Part shown: positions 49,401-59,000 of the stretch, in pieces
Position numbering within the stretch: position 1 is the stretch's first letter
Layout: each line of letters opens with the position of its first letter
Source: Akanthomyces muscarius
Taxonomy: Eukaryota; Ascomycota; Sordariomycetes; Hypocreales; Cordycipitaceae
Reading direction: 5' to 3'
Length of the DNA stretch: 64,000 bases
NCBI RefSeq assembly: GCF_028009165.1
Contig: NW_026611617.1
Location: forward strand, 1,306,648 to 1,370,647
Made by a program: the position numbers and the translations under genes
The notes under the pieces: model-generated
The model's input: only the letters and a program-made list of their open reading frames with translations
Told to the model about the DNA's origin: nothing
The model's database searches: none

Positions 49401-49613
49401 AACTGTAGTTTGGCCCTGAACTACACAACTGATGTAGTACAAGCCTCATACTACAACTACGCGTTGCATTATGGTAGTTTGCTTGCTGTACAACGCGTTG
49501 TATGCACGTGACTATAGGTTGACAATCTGAAGCTGACCACATGCTGTGTCGTGCTCTCTCGCCTGTACGGGTACAAATAATGGCAATAATGATGCATCAA
49601 AATGCTGCTCAAC
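46476..49613. other. 3.1 kb GC-balanced region without a supportable gene
   Basis: Several overlapping short open frames exist on both strands around 46600-47280, but none has recognisable motifs, consistent introns or a clearly preferred strand. 47280-49600 has only scattered small frames. Near 49390-49510 several TGTAGT/ACTACA motifs and the palindrome TACAACGCGTTGTA occur, possibly a decayed transposon end belonging to the hAT copy that follows. Confidence 0.4.
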
Positions 49614-50627
49614 CTATTTTATGCCACCCGAGTTAAAACCTAGCTCGGTTTCCGTCTCATCAATATCCTCAGCCGCTGTGATTATATGCGCTAAATCAAT
49701 ATACCCATTCCGTAACCAATTGCCGATGCACTCAAGCCTTTCCAAAATGTATGATGTCATCCGAAGTCTGTCGCATGATTGTGTACGACAAGCCCCTGAA
49801 AACGTTCGTTCTGGTTCTGCCGAGGAAAGGGGGATGGAGAGTATAACGATGGCCATACGGTGAAGACGCGGATAGCGCTGCCGTTGCTCCGGCAAACACC
49901 ACCATTCCAGAGGCGTTAAAGGTTTGATGGAGATAGGCCTGGCATTCAGAAATACCTGCGCATCGTCCTCATCCGTCACCTCAGCCATCTCAACCTGCAG
50001 CGAGCGCTTCAAGCGATCTAGCTCGTTTCTCGGCTGATCTGGAGAGGGCGGACAGTCATGTACTTGAATCGTGTCATTCTCACTGAGCAAGGGGCATGCT
50101 CTTATAATTGTCTTCCTACATGCGCTGTGTGGCACAGAGAGCCTTCTGATGCCACTTCGCCGGCCAGTTCTGGGTCAGATATCGCCTTCTCTTCGAAGAA
50201 TCGAGCAGGATCGCCGCGGCATACACGGGGACGGAGTTGGTAAGTTCATAGTACTTATTGAGGATGAACCACCCCATCTCAATTGCATGAACCATGCCCA
50301 GATCCATTGTATACAGATGGCAAGATGCCCTCGACGCGCAGGTGACGCCCCAATGTCCGCAAAGAAGTGCATCTGGCCGACGGCGTCTTGGATCGTCATC
50401 TGGAGCTGTTCGCGATACTCTACATGGTTCCTCTCAAGGAGACGCATCAGTGTCCGCCGGGAGAGCTGTACAAGGTCCTGGAGAGCATGGTTGCCCGCCA
50501 ATATAAGTTCTTTCAGTCCCGGCCACTCTGTGGCGCTCAGTGATACTCTCCTTCGGGCACAAAGAGCGATGAACGCCCTAATAAACGGCCTGTCGGAGCA
50601 CGGCCTGCTGTGAACAGTGGACTCCAA
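49614..50627 (-). pseudogene. hAT transposase, C-terminal half, frameshifted (hAT-1)
   Basis: The 49614-50135 frame holds the C-terminal dimerisation domain of hAT transposases: YPRLHRMAIVILSIPLSSAEPERTFSGACR. The frames at 50116-50307 and 50175-50627 hold the preceding core segment (GWFILNKYYELTNSVPVYAAAILLD, and a Leu/Arg-rich helix before it), but in different phases, so at least two frameshifts are present. No BED finger or first catalytic segment is seen upstream. Enzymes of this family cut and paste DNA in the nucleus and leave 8-bp duplications. This copy is a fragment and inactive. Confidence 0.85.
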
Positions 50628-50981
50628 TCGGCTGTATATACTGGTCTCTGGAGGTTTGGTTTGGACTCTCCATGCTGTGGGCTACGATGTGGTTCAGAGA
50701 CCGTTCCCTCCACTCAGCCCTATGCACTCACTGAATATGCTCCTTCGCATTGCCAGTGTAGGCACTGCTCCAGATTGGGCCTATGCCTTCTTGCGCCGAC
50801 TTTCTGTGTGACACGGGTCTGCTCAGAGTTTGTTGGAAGTCGAAAAGTCCAGATATTCGGCTGGTGAGGATGACGTGGTGTAGATGCTTCCGAGGACACT
50901 ATGGATGGTGAGACAGCAGACATCCCAGTAATGAATAACTACTAATTTTTGGCATGTTCTTATCTATTCTTAACGCCGGCT
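50628..50981. other. spacer between two hAT copies
   Basis: About 350 bases with no domain. It could include the missing N-terminal side of hAT-1 or the 3' flank of hAT-2. Confidence 0.4.
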
Positions 50982-53305
50982 TTATATTCTTATGATACTA
51001 AGCTTAATAATAATTATTAATATAAACAGCCAGTTCTGCACCTCATCTCCAGAGGCGTCAATGAGCTCGTCTTCCACGGACGCGTAGACTTTCCTGATCA
51101 GATCGTTCTCCACCCAACTACTCAAGCACTGCGTTCTTTCAACAGTCTCCGGAGCTAGCCATGCCCTGTCCCAGGAAATTGTACGTCTCGCGCAAGAGAA
51201 CACCCGTTCAGGATCGTCAGACATCGCCGGGACACTGAGGATATCTATCGCCATCTGGTGCAGGCACGGGTACTCCATCCTCTATTCCTCCCGGCACCAC
51301 CCTTCCAGCGGCGTTTTCGCCATCACCTGTCTCGGGGGCGAATTAATAAACCTTTCGAACTCATCCTCGTCGTCGGATTCGTTGACGTCCAATACACTCA
51401 TAGATTGCTTGATTCGCTCGTACGGAGACATCTCCAGACGGTCCTGCGGCGGCCGCAATGCACCAGCTGCAATCAATGGCCGGTTCCTGTACTTTGCCCA
51501 AGCTGCCGTGCGGCAGCTACGGGGCCAGCGCGCCTTTCCTCCGGCCAATGCCGATCGATGTATCTCCGGCGCTTCTCTGGATGGAGCAGCAGCGCCGTGA
51601 TATAGATTGGATTTGTGTCGCTCTCTTCATAGTATTAGGCAAGCACCCACCAACCAATGTAGATAGAGTTGGCCATGTGCCCGTTGTCGACATACTTAAT
51701 CTACTCCATTGTTGGGGCACTTTCGCAGAGCTGGGCATGCCGCGTTTAGTAAGTACGTACCTTGGCATCCTCAAATTGCTTGCATAGGATGTCCATGTTC
51801 CCCAGCACCTGGTCTATTGATGCCCGCTCCATTTGCTGCTCCATGGTCGCTTGATGGAACGGCTGCAAAAGTTCATGCGTCGTTTTTAAGTACCTGCCAG
51901 TCGTCGTGGGTGAGAATGTCATCTTCCAGTTCCCTGTGGAACTGAGAGGAAGATGGACATGGCGCCTTCTTGGCGGATGGCAGCGTCAAGCAGCTTGAAC
52001 CAGGAGTTGCATCGCGTGACATTATCCAGTCCCAATGCTTTCCCTGCAATGTCATCCCATGCGTCATTATGAATAGTTGAGTTGCGAATAAAAACGGCAA
52101 CGTTATGCAGCTTGCCTAATGGCCCCATGCTCCGCCAGCCAGCTGTATCCGACCTCCCCTTGGATTGGCTGCGGGGGCTTTGCTGCGCGCTACCCGAGTG
52201 GATGCTGTTCTGCAGCGCACCAGCAATGGTTGCATCGCTAGCCTCGTCCTGTGCCTCCTCCATGGCCGCTTCCAGGGCCTTTTTGCTGCTTGCGAAGAGG
52301 AAGGCCTGAGGGAGAGGTTGATGATGTGGCCAGCGCATCGCGTCCAAGAGGCCACCGGATCAAACACAACGCCATGTTCCCGCAATAGCTCTTTGGCGAG
52401 TTGGCGGAGGCAGGTGTCATTTTCGGTATCATTGTCGCCCGTAAAATAGCCGAGCCGGTGGGCGAGATCGAACTTCTGGATGACACTCATTAAGTGAGGC
52501 GCCATAGCTACGCCGGCGTGGGACCGGCGGAGGTTTGGAAGCCAGAGGAACGCCTTGCGAGGCATTTATGCTTCGTCAACCCACTGCGCATGGATGGCGA
52601 TGTATGACTTGCGTTGAGGAGAAGACCACACGTCCATAGAAATATGGATGAGGCTCCGAGCACACAGCAGCCGCCTCTTGACTGACTGCTCATGCGCGGC
52701 GTGTGCCGTCTCCAGGTCGGCGGCGACGGTGCCTCCAGAGCCAACTAGAAACCCATCCGCCACGGGATTGATGGACAACAAAAGGGCCTGGTACTCTGGC
52801 CACGTCACAAATTAAGCGGGAGATGCCTGCGTACGGCCATCAGCATCTGAGCTTCTCGGAAGGCGTCAACATTGACCGCCCCACGCAACGCGTTCGTCGC
52901 GGTCTCCCCATTTTGCCGTGCCTGTATTGCTGTCGTCCTTGCGAGCGCGTTTTCGAGAGCCAGCTGGCGTTTGCTCTGCGACCCTGACTCTTCTCTTACT
53001 ACCACGTGATGGGCGTTCTCCTGGTGGTAGCGGGCATTGCCGGATATATGTGTTGACCAAGGCGGGTTGCGGCAACGCTTGCAGTAGTGCAATACCTTTC
53101 CGGCCCTCTTCTGCGGCTCATCGCCTTCGGCTTCCCGAAAATGATCCCATGTCGAGACTGCTCGCAGCTTCCTCCTCTTGACTGGATGCTGGCATGGGGA
53201 AAGGTCAGAGTCCGACAGTGAGCTGGCAACCTGCGATACGCTGTCAGAAGGCAAGAGGGAAGAAGTGCGAGACGTGGCTGCGAATGGGGACATATCGTCG
53301 CTCAT
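50982..53305 (-). pseudogene. hAT transposase, near full length but broken (hAT-2)
   Basis: 53305-52805 encodes the N-terminus with a BED-type zinc finger (WDHFREAEG, then CKRCRNP and HISGNARYHQENAHH). 52808-52566 holds the MDVWSSPQRKSYIAIH segment of the RNase H-like core. About 52500-52240 holds GYFTGDNDTENDTCLR and CAGHIINLSL. 51548-50982 holds the dimerisation domain (PCLHQMAIDILSVPAMSDDPERVFSCARR), with one in-frame stop at 51282. Frameshifts separate these blocks. It lies in the same orientation as hAT-1, about 350 bases away. Inverted repeats were not found, so the element limits are unknown. Confidence 0.88.
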
Positions 53306-53437
53306 GTTTACTGCGGTGTTAGCTGTTGCCGGTGGAGGGTGGCAGATTTACAGGGACGGATGCCTCTTCTGGGCAGCAAGTCCCCTGAAAAAAAATAACG
53401 GGGCCGCTTAAGAATTATTAAGAATATATTCTTAAGA

Positions 53438-53519
53438 GGCAACGCCTAGGCGTACGGGCCGTACGCCGGAAAAACCTCGGACCAACTCGCACCCGTACGC
53501 CGAGAAATCCTGACTAAGC
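53438..53519 (+). repeat. left TIR of MULE
   Basis: 82 bp beginning GGCAACGCCTAGGCGTACGG and ending CCTGACTAAGC; perfectly inverted at 54512-54593. Confidence 0.95.
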
Positions 53520-53573
53520 ATGCCTTGGTCCGCGTCGGCGCCAGGATTTATCAGGGTCTGCCGCTGCTGGTAC

Positions 53574-54440
53574 TTATTGTTGCAATTTATGGTGGCTAAT
53601 CTCATAGAGCGATTTAAGCCGCTCAAGAGCCCACAAGTAGTCCTCCTCACTCTCCCCCCTTAGGAAGGCAAAGGCAATACAGAAAGACCGGTTAGACCCA
53701 TCAATACCAATAATATCTAGCAGTGGCATGCCAAATCTATTAGTTTTGTACGTAGAATCTAATAGTAGCAGCTCTGGATAGGTCTGTAGATAGGCTAGTG
53801 AGTCAGGGTGGGCGAAAAGAACAGCTTCAACGCGGTTATTCTCATCAACCTGAAATCGGCTCCAGAAGCCTTGCTGGTCTAGTTGGTTGATAAGGGCTTG
53901 CATAGAGGTCTCGCCCTTGCGGGCATCTCGGCGGCTCTGTAAGATCTGATTTGAAATATCCTTCTGTGTTGCAAGTGTAGGTTCGTTCTGGCGTAAATAG
54001 GTGCTGATCTCCTTAGGAGCAACACCTGCAGCATTTAGCCGACTAATTTGGGCCTTCTGGTCTACTGTAAGCTGCCGGTGGATTGGATGAGCAGTTGGAT
54101 GGCTGCTTGGCTCGTGGTTATGCACGGCAAAGCGCTTATCGCGCCGATGGCGCAAGGCCCAACCGGCTTCATGCGACAGCTGCTTTCCAAGAATAGAAAA
54201 TGGGCAATTGACCATCCTAGAAGTTGTCTGTCGTATCCGCTGCCTTGAGGGGCTAGGAGGTGCGCGTCCGCGATCGCAGCCAAAGGTAAGAGTTCGTAGT
54301 CCATCTCTCTCTTTTGTTGATCTTGCTATTCGAACAGCATAGCCGCGAGGAAAAGCCCATTTATTGATAGCTTCTAGTAGGGCTTCCTGAGTGGGGTAAT
54401 TACCCTCAGGAGGCAGGCAATCAAGGGGGAACTCCTCCAT
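53574..54440 (-). CDS. truncated MULE transposase (288 residues)
   Basis: ATG at 54440 to stop at 53574. Residues 15-110 form a FAR1/WRKY-GCM-type DNA-binding domain, with C54, C79, H107 and H109 as the likely zinc ligands. Residues about 120-170 look like a helix-turn-helix linker. Residues 221-280 are the start of the MULE catalytic core, with the first catalytic Asp at 228 (LLLLDSTYKTNR). Autonomous fungal MULE transposases are several hundred residues longer; the second Asp and the Glu are missing because the frame runs into the left TIR side. The open frame with intact DNA-binding domain could act as a repressor of full-length transposase, but that is inference. Confidence 0.8.
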   Translation of the reverse strand: MEEFPLDCLPPEGNYPTQEALLEAINKWAFPRGYAVRIARSTKERDGLRTLTFGCDRGRAPPSPSRQRIRQTTSRMVNCPFSILGKQLSHEAGWALRHRRDKRFAVHNHEPSSHPTAHPIHRQLTVDQKAQISRLNAAGVAPKEISTYLRQNEPTLATQKDISNQILQSRRDARKGETSMQALINQLDQQGFWSRFQVDENNRVEAVLFAHPDSLAYLQTYPELLLLDSTYKTNRFGMPLLDIIGIDGSNRSFCIAFAFLRGESEEDYLWALERLKSLYEISHHKLQQ

Positions 54441-54511
54441 TTGTTAAAAGATAGCGATGTACGATCTAAGATGGAAAAGTAGCCCAGTGGCCATTGTAGC
54501 GATGAAAAGTG

Positions 54512-54593
54512 GCTTAGTCAGGATTTCTCGGCGTACGGGTGCGAGTTGGTCCGAGGTTTTTCCGGCGTACGGCCCGTACGCCTAGGCGTTGCC
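54512..54593 (-). repeat. right TIR of MULE
   Basis: Exact inverted copy of 53438-53519. Confidence 0.95.
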
Positions 54594-54989
54594 TACCAAT
54601 AAATCAGCGACGACTTTGGGGGCATAGTCGTTGAAAACGCCATACAATTTCAAAGCGCGCTATTAATGACAGGGGGGCCGAGTCGTAGCAAACCTGAGGG
54701 GGCCAGGTCGTAGAGTTCTTAGCAGCTAAAATGTATAAAATAGGAATTACTGAAAAGGTAAGCGTTAGTATAGTGCGGTTTTCCATTCTGATATAGACTC
54801 AACTTAAAATACGATAGTTATACCTAATTAAAGTCTATAAGAAATTATATAGACGGAGATCTATAGTAAAGCCAGAGCGGCCCGTAGTAGCCTAGCATAT
54901 CGATCTAAGCTATCATCACATCGTTACTATATATATCACATAACCCTAATCAGTATAGAATAGGGGGTTAATAAAAAGGAGAAAATAGG
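54594..54989. other. spacer between MULE and TLH-F
   Basis: It contains GGGGGGCCGAGTCGTAGC and GGGGGCCAGGTCGTAG near 54673 and 54700, related to motifs near 1175-1245. Otherwise it is AT-rich mutated DNA without a gene. Confidence 0.4.
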
Positions 54990-55637
54990 ATTTAAGAGTG
55001 CAGGATACTGCCGTTATTAGGAGAAATAGGGGCTTTCTTATAGTTAGGGCTATAACGGAATATAATAGACATAATTCGTCCCTATACCTTAGCTATTATA
55101 GAACCATTTCTTCACCTACCTAACTACCCCTTTATTATTTACAGAAAGTATAGGATCAGGCTAGTTACTAGTAAAGTCTTTAGTCATATAAAGCGACATA
55201 CTAAGATTAGTTACTAGTAGGCCTAATTAATTCGTAATATAGTTAAGGCAATACCTAGCGTCACTAAAGACCAAGCCGGGTTACAGCACTAGCTATTACC
55301 AAACCTAAACTACAAGCCTATTCTATATATCGAGCCGCTAATATAGGGCATGCTAGGCTATAACACATATCTGTATATCGTCTAGGAGGTTCGCCGTATA
55401 TAGGAGCACTGCTATACACAGCACAGATAGATTAATAACTAGAAGAAGGGTGGCAATATAGCATACTAAGCCTATCAGGGTCGGCCACCCGTTCTATAGC
55501 GAAGTAATGTCTATTACTAGCAAATCTACCACTAGGGTCATAGTAAGTAATAGTTTAAGGTTAGACGTGGTATAGAGGATAAGTATCTACCGCCTATTAA
55601 AGGCGATAAGTAGGATATAGTAGGCGTGTTTTTTAAC
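54990..55637 (+). pseudogene. TLH-F: N-terminal fragment of a telomere-linked helicase, cut by telomeric repeat
   Basis: About 55138-55200 reads YRKYRIRLVTSKVFSHIKRH, a C2H2 finger in which both Cys codons are now Tyr. Next comes an IVKAIPSVTKDQAGLQH linker. Near 55365-55430 the second finger reads TYLYIV..EVRRI..EHCYTQH, followed by NIAY..YQGRPPV. The pattern is the same as in TLH-E residues 25-180. The frame is lost at about 55637, where TAGGGTTAGGGTTAG begins. The gene was therefore cut and healed with telomeric repeats, or lost its downstream part by recombination at them. Confidence 0.75.
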
Positions 55638-55652
55638 TAGGGTTAGGGTTAG
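55638..55652 (+). repeat. interstitial telomeric repeat stub next to the intact retrotransposon
   Basis: TAGGGTTAGGGTTAG separates the truncated TLH-F from the 3' end of retrotransposon copy 3, in the same polarity as the chromosome-end telomere. Confidence 0.9.
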
Positions 55653-55817
55653 AAACTGTAAATTGAGTTATCTAAGCTAGCTCGCTCGGGAATTTTCTAA
55701 TAATACATTTAGAGAAAGTAATAGTAAGGAAAGAAAGTAAAGAGGAGAGTGTCCTAAGAAAGAGAGTATAGGGTAGGTAGTATAGGGTGGGTGGTATAGG
55801 GTAGGTGGAGGGGGGGT

Positions 55818-56023
55818 GCTAGAATATGTGTTCTAGCTATAGAAGGTGCTAGGACGTGGGTTCTAGCTGATAGAGGTGCTAGAGCGCGTGTTCTGGCTGC
55901 TAGAGGCGCTAGAGTGTGTGTTCTAGCTGCTAGAAGGTGCTAGAGCGTGTGTTCTAGCTGCTTAGAGGGCGCTAGAGTGTGTGTTCTAGCTGCTAGAAGG
56001 TGCTGGAATGTGTGTTCTAGCTG
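55818..56023 (-). repeat. 3' UTR hairpin array of copy 3
   Basis: Seven units about 30 bp apart, each with GCTAGA and TCTAGC arms around an 8-base GTGTGTGT-like loop. Differences between units often keep pairing through G-T wobble, for example GCTGGAA with TTCTAGC and GCTAGA with TCTGGC. Confidence 0.85.
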
Positions 56024-56097
56024 GTAGAGGGTGTTGGTATGGGTGTTATAGTGGGTAGAGAGGCGTTATAGTGGGTGGAGGGGCGTTATAGTGGCTC

Positions 56098-59000
56098 TTA
56101 GTTGCCTAGGAGCTGCTGGGAGGCGGTTGGGGAGCTGGTTGACCGCTGGGAGCGCTGGGGTGGCTGCTGGGAGGCTGTTGTACAGCGCTGGGAGCGCCGG
56201 AGAGGCGGCGGCGGGGAGGGGAGGTCCGGCAGGCCTTTAGCGGCTCTATTCCGGGCCTTCTGGGCGGCTGTCATGGCCCTATATTCCCTCTGGAAGCGCT
56301 GGGATGAGGATTCCGGTGGCTGGGAGCCTTCTATAGGCGCTGGAGAGCGCTGGGTTCCTTCTAACAGGTGCTGCATATACCGGGAGGCGCCCGTGGGGCG
56401 CTGGGCGGCTGTTGCAGGCTCTGAAGGGCGCCGGGCGGCTGTTGCAGGCTCTGAAGGGCGCTGGGCGGCTGTTGCAGGCTCTGAAGGGCGCTGGGCGGCT
56501 GTTGCAGGCTCTGAAGGGCGCCGGGCGGCTGTTGCAGGCTCTGAAGGGCGCCGGGCGGCTGTTACAGGCTCTGAAGGGCGCTGGGCGGCTGTTGCAGGCT
56601 CTGAAGGGCGCCGGGCGGCTGCTGCAGGCACTGAAGAGCGCTGGGCGGCTGCTGTAGGCACTGACGGGCGCTGGGCGGCTGTTGTAGGCGCTGAAGAGCG
56701 CTGAAAGGACCGCTGGACGTGCTGGGGGGGCATGAGGGTCTGTGTGGCAGGTCCTCCCCGGAGCCCTTCGCGTATAGCGGCCCACGAGGTGCTAGGAGGC
56801 GGCTGCTTCCTAGCGATAGAGGCGCTAGAGTGTACCCGGGCCTTGTAGAGCGCTAAAGAGACCATTGTGTCCAGCCAGGTAGCTGCCACAGGTCCTATAG
56901 TGGTCTGCAGGTCCTTATAGGTCTTTGTGGTTGCCTTTTCCATTAGGCCACCAGCAGAGATAATAATCGGGTAAAATTGGGGTCCTAGGGACCTGTATTT
57001 AGCCCTTTTAGCGTCTGCAGCCTCCTGTAGGGCCTTCTGGGGGTCCTCTCGTGCTGACGCCTTGTTTATAGCGACAATTTGGACGTCATAGTACCTAACC
57101 GAGCCATTTAAGGTTGTGGATAGGTCTGGGCGGAGGTCCTGGTTACCCTGGAGCTTCGGCTCGAGCTTTGGGTCCAGGGTAGCAACGGTTGCGTTGAACA
57201 GGGCCCTGACGATGGCGTTATGGCGGATTTGCCAGTGCCTTTCAGCGCCTTTACAGGTATCCTCGTGTCCTATCGTGACTATAGAGCCACAGTAGGTACA
57301 GGGTACGTTAAGTGGGCGTACAGGAAGAATAAGACGTACCCTAAGGCCTTCTGTCACTTGGAAGTCTGCTAGTTTGGTTTGTTTTGATGTTGGCAGCACT
57401 TCCAGCCACTTCCGGCTAAGGTAGGTCGAATTTTCCAGTAGGGCCCGTTGTCCGTGTAGGGTAAGCTGGTCCATGACCCTCTGGAGCCTTCCCTGGTTGA
57501 TGTCCTTTATAGAGGGCTTATCTGGGGGGATTCGGACCTGTCCGGGCCCTTCCGGGGCTTCCAGGGGTACCTGCACGCCCCAGCTAGGCGCTGGGAAGGA
57601 CGCCAGGTCCGCTGGGAGGTCCGTTGGGAGCGCTATAGGGGCGCTAGAGAGGAGGGGGCCTCTCTGGAAGCCGTCGAGCACTATAGAGGACGCTTTCCGG
57701 GCGTGGCTATAGTGTGTGTGAGGCATCTCCGCGTACAGGGTAAGTCCTAGGCCTCCCATACGTGTTGGGAGGGCTAGAAGGTCCTGGTTGGCTTGGATAG
57801 GTGCTGAGGGATCTTTCGAGGCGAGCTTTTCGACGGTGTGTAGGGTAAGGCGGTCGATTTCGTAGTATAGGTCTTCCAGGCCACTAGGAGCTAGCTGCCT
57901 GAGAAGGTGCCTAAGTAGGAAGGTTATACTTCCTCGTAGGAGAAGGAGAGCATGCTGTTTAGGCATATTCTCTAGAGTAGATAAGACTCTCTTAAGAGTA
58001 TCTATCTTACCCTGTAGGAAGGCTCTTCTTTGCTCTAGGGGGCCTATATAGGTTCCTAGGGCGTTAAGTCCTTCTTTTCTGACCTCTTCTAGGGTATAAA
58101 AGGTGGATTTGTAGGGGTTTAGCTTGATTGGGGACCCGTGGAAGGCCTGGAAGACCTTTTCCCTAGGGTCCTTCTCTCTAGAGATAATATAGGTATCGTC
58201 TAGGTACGAGATAAAGACGTCCTTTGGTAGGGCCTTCTGTGCAGCCTCTAGGGTAGGGCGGTACGCTAGGGACCAGATAAAGGCGCTAAGAGGGTCTCCC
58301 TGGCGCACCCCTGAAGAGCTCGCTATAGTGCTTCCGTCCTCTAGAAAGAGTACCGCGGCGTGGTTATACGCCCACTGTGCTGACCTGTAAAATACAGGGG
58401 CATAGAGGCTAACAGCAGCCGCTATAGCCTTCCGAGGGAGGGCGTTAAAGGCGTTTTCGGCGTCTAACGAGCCGATAGAGCGTGCTTTTAGCTTATTCCC
58501 CCCTGTAATTGCCTCTGAAAGGAGGAAGATCGCTGGTTCCACGCCTCCCGGGCTTCCAACGCCTAGTTGGTTCGGTAGGAGCATGCCGTCCTGGTACAGG
58601 GTCGCTAGGATCGCTTTCGTAGCTACCCTATAGAGTATATCGCCTATCGCGATAGGTCTTATACCCCCGTCCTTCTTCTTCAGGGCAATAAGCCGTGAGG
58701 ATGTTAGGAGGTCCTTTCCAGGTGCTGTGCCCTGCCGTATCATGTCCGCTAGCAGCCGTAGGAGCTCTAGGACCGCTGCATCCTTCGCTATAGCGATGTC
58801 TAGCAGGTACCGGGTCCAGCCGGACGGTCCGGCGGCCTTTTCCCTGCTTATAGAGCTTATAGTAGATAGGATCGCTTCTATAGGGATCTTCTGGCCTGGG
58901 GACGGGCTTGTTGGGGCGTTGAAGGGGTCAGAAGGCCCTATAGGGTGTTTCTGACGGAGGGTCTCTAGGGTAGAGGCGTCTATAGGCGCTAGTGGCGAAT

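Larger units (their letters stand above)
53438..54593 (-). mobile_element. Mutator-like (MULE) DNA transposon with 82-bp perfect terminal inverted repeats, internally deleted
   Basis: The ends are exact inverted copies of 82 bp, each with a near-palindrome GGCGTACGGGCCGTACGCC. Long inverted repeats and the encoded transposase type both point to the Mutator superfamily. The 1156-bp element holds only the N-terminal half of a transposase, so it is a deletion derivative moved in trans or a dead copy. I saw no matching 8-11 bp target duplication at its flanks. The lack of RIP in the inverted repeats suggests a recent arrival. Confidence 0.88.

Noticed and set aside
56102..56704. 200-codon Trp/Gly/Ala-rich frame on the + strand
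   Set aside because: It is the antisense of the 30-bp repeat and C-terminal tail of the retrotransposon ORF.
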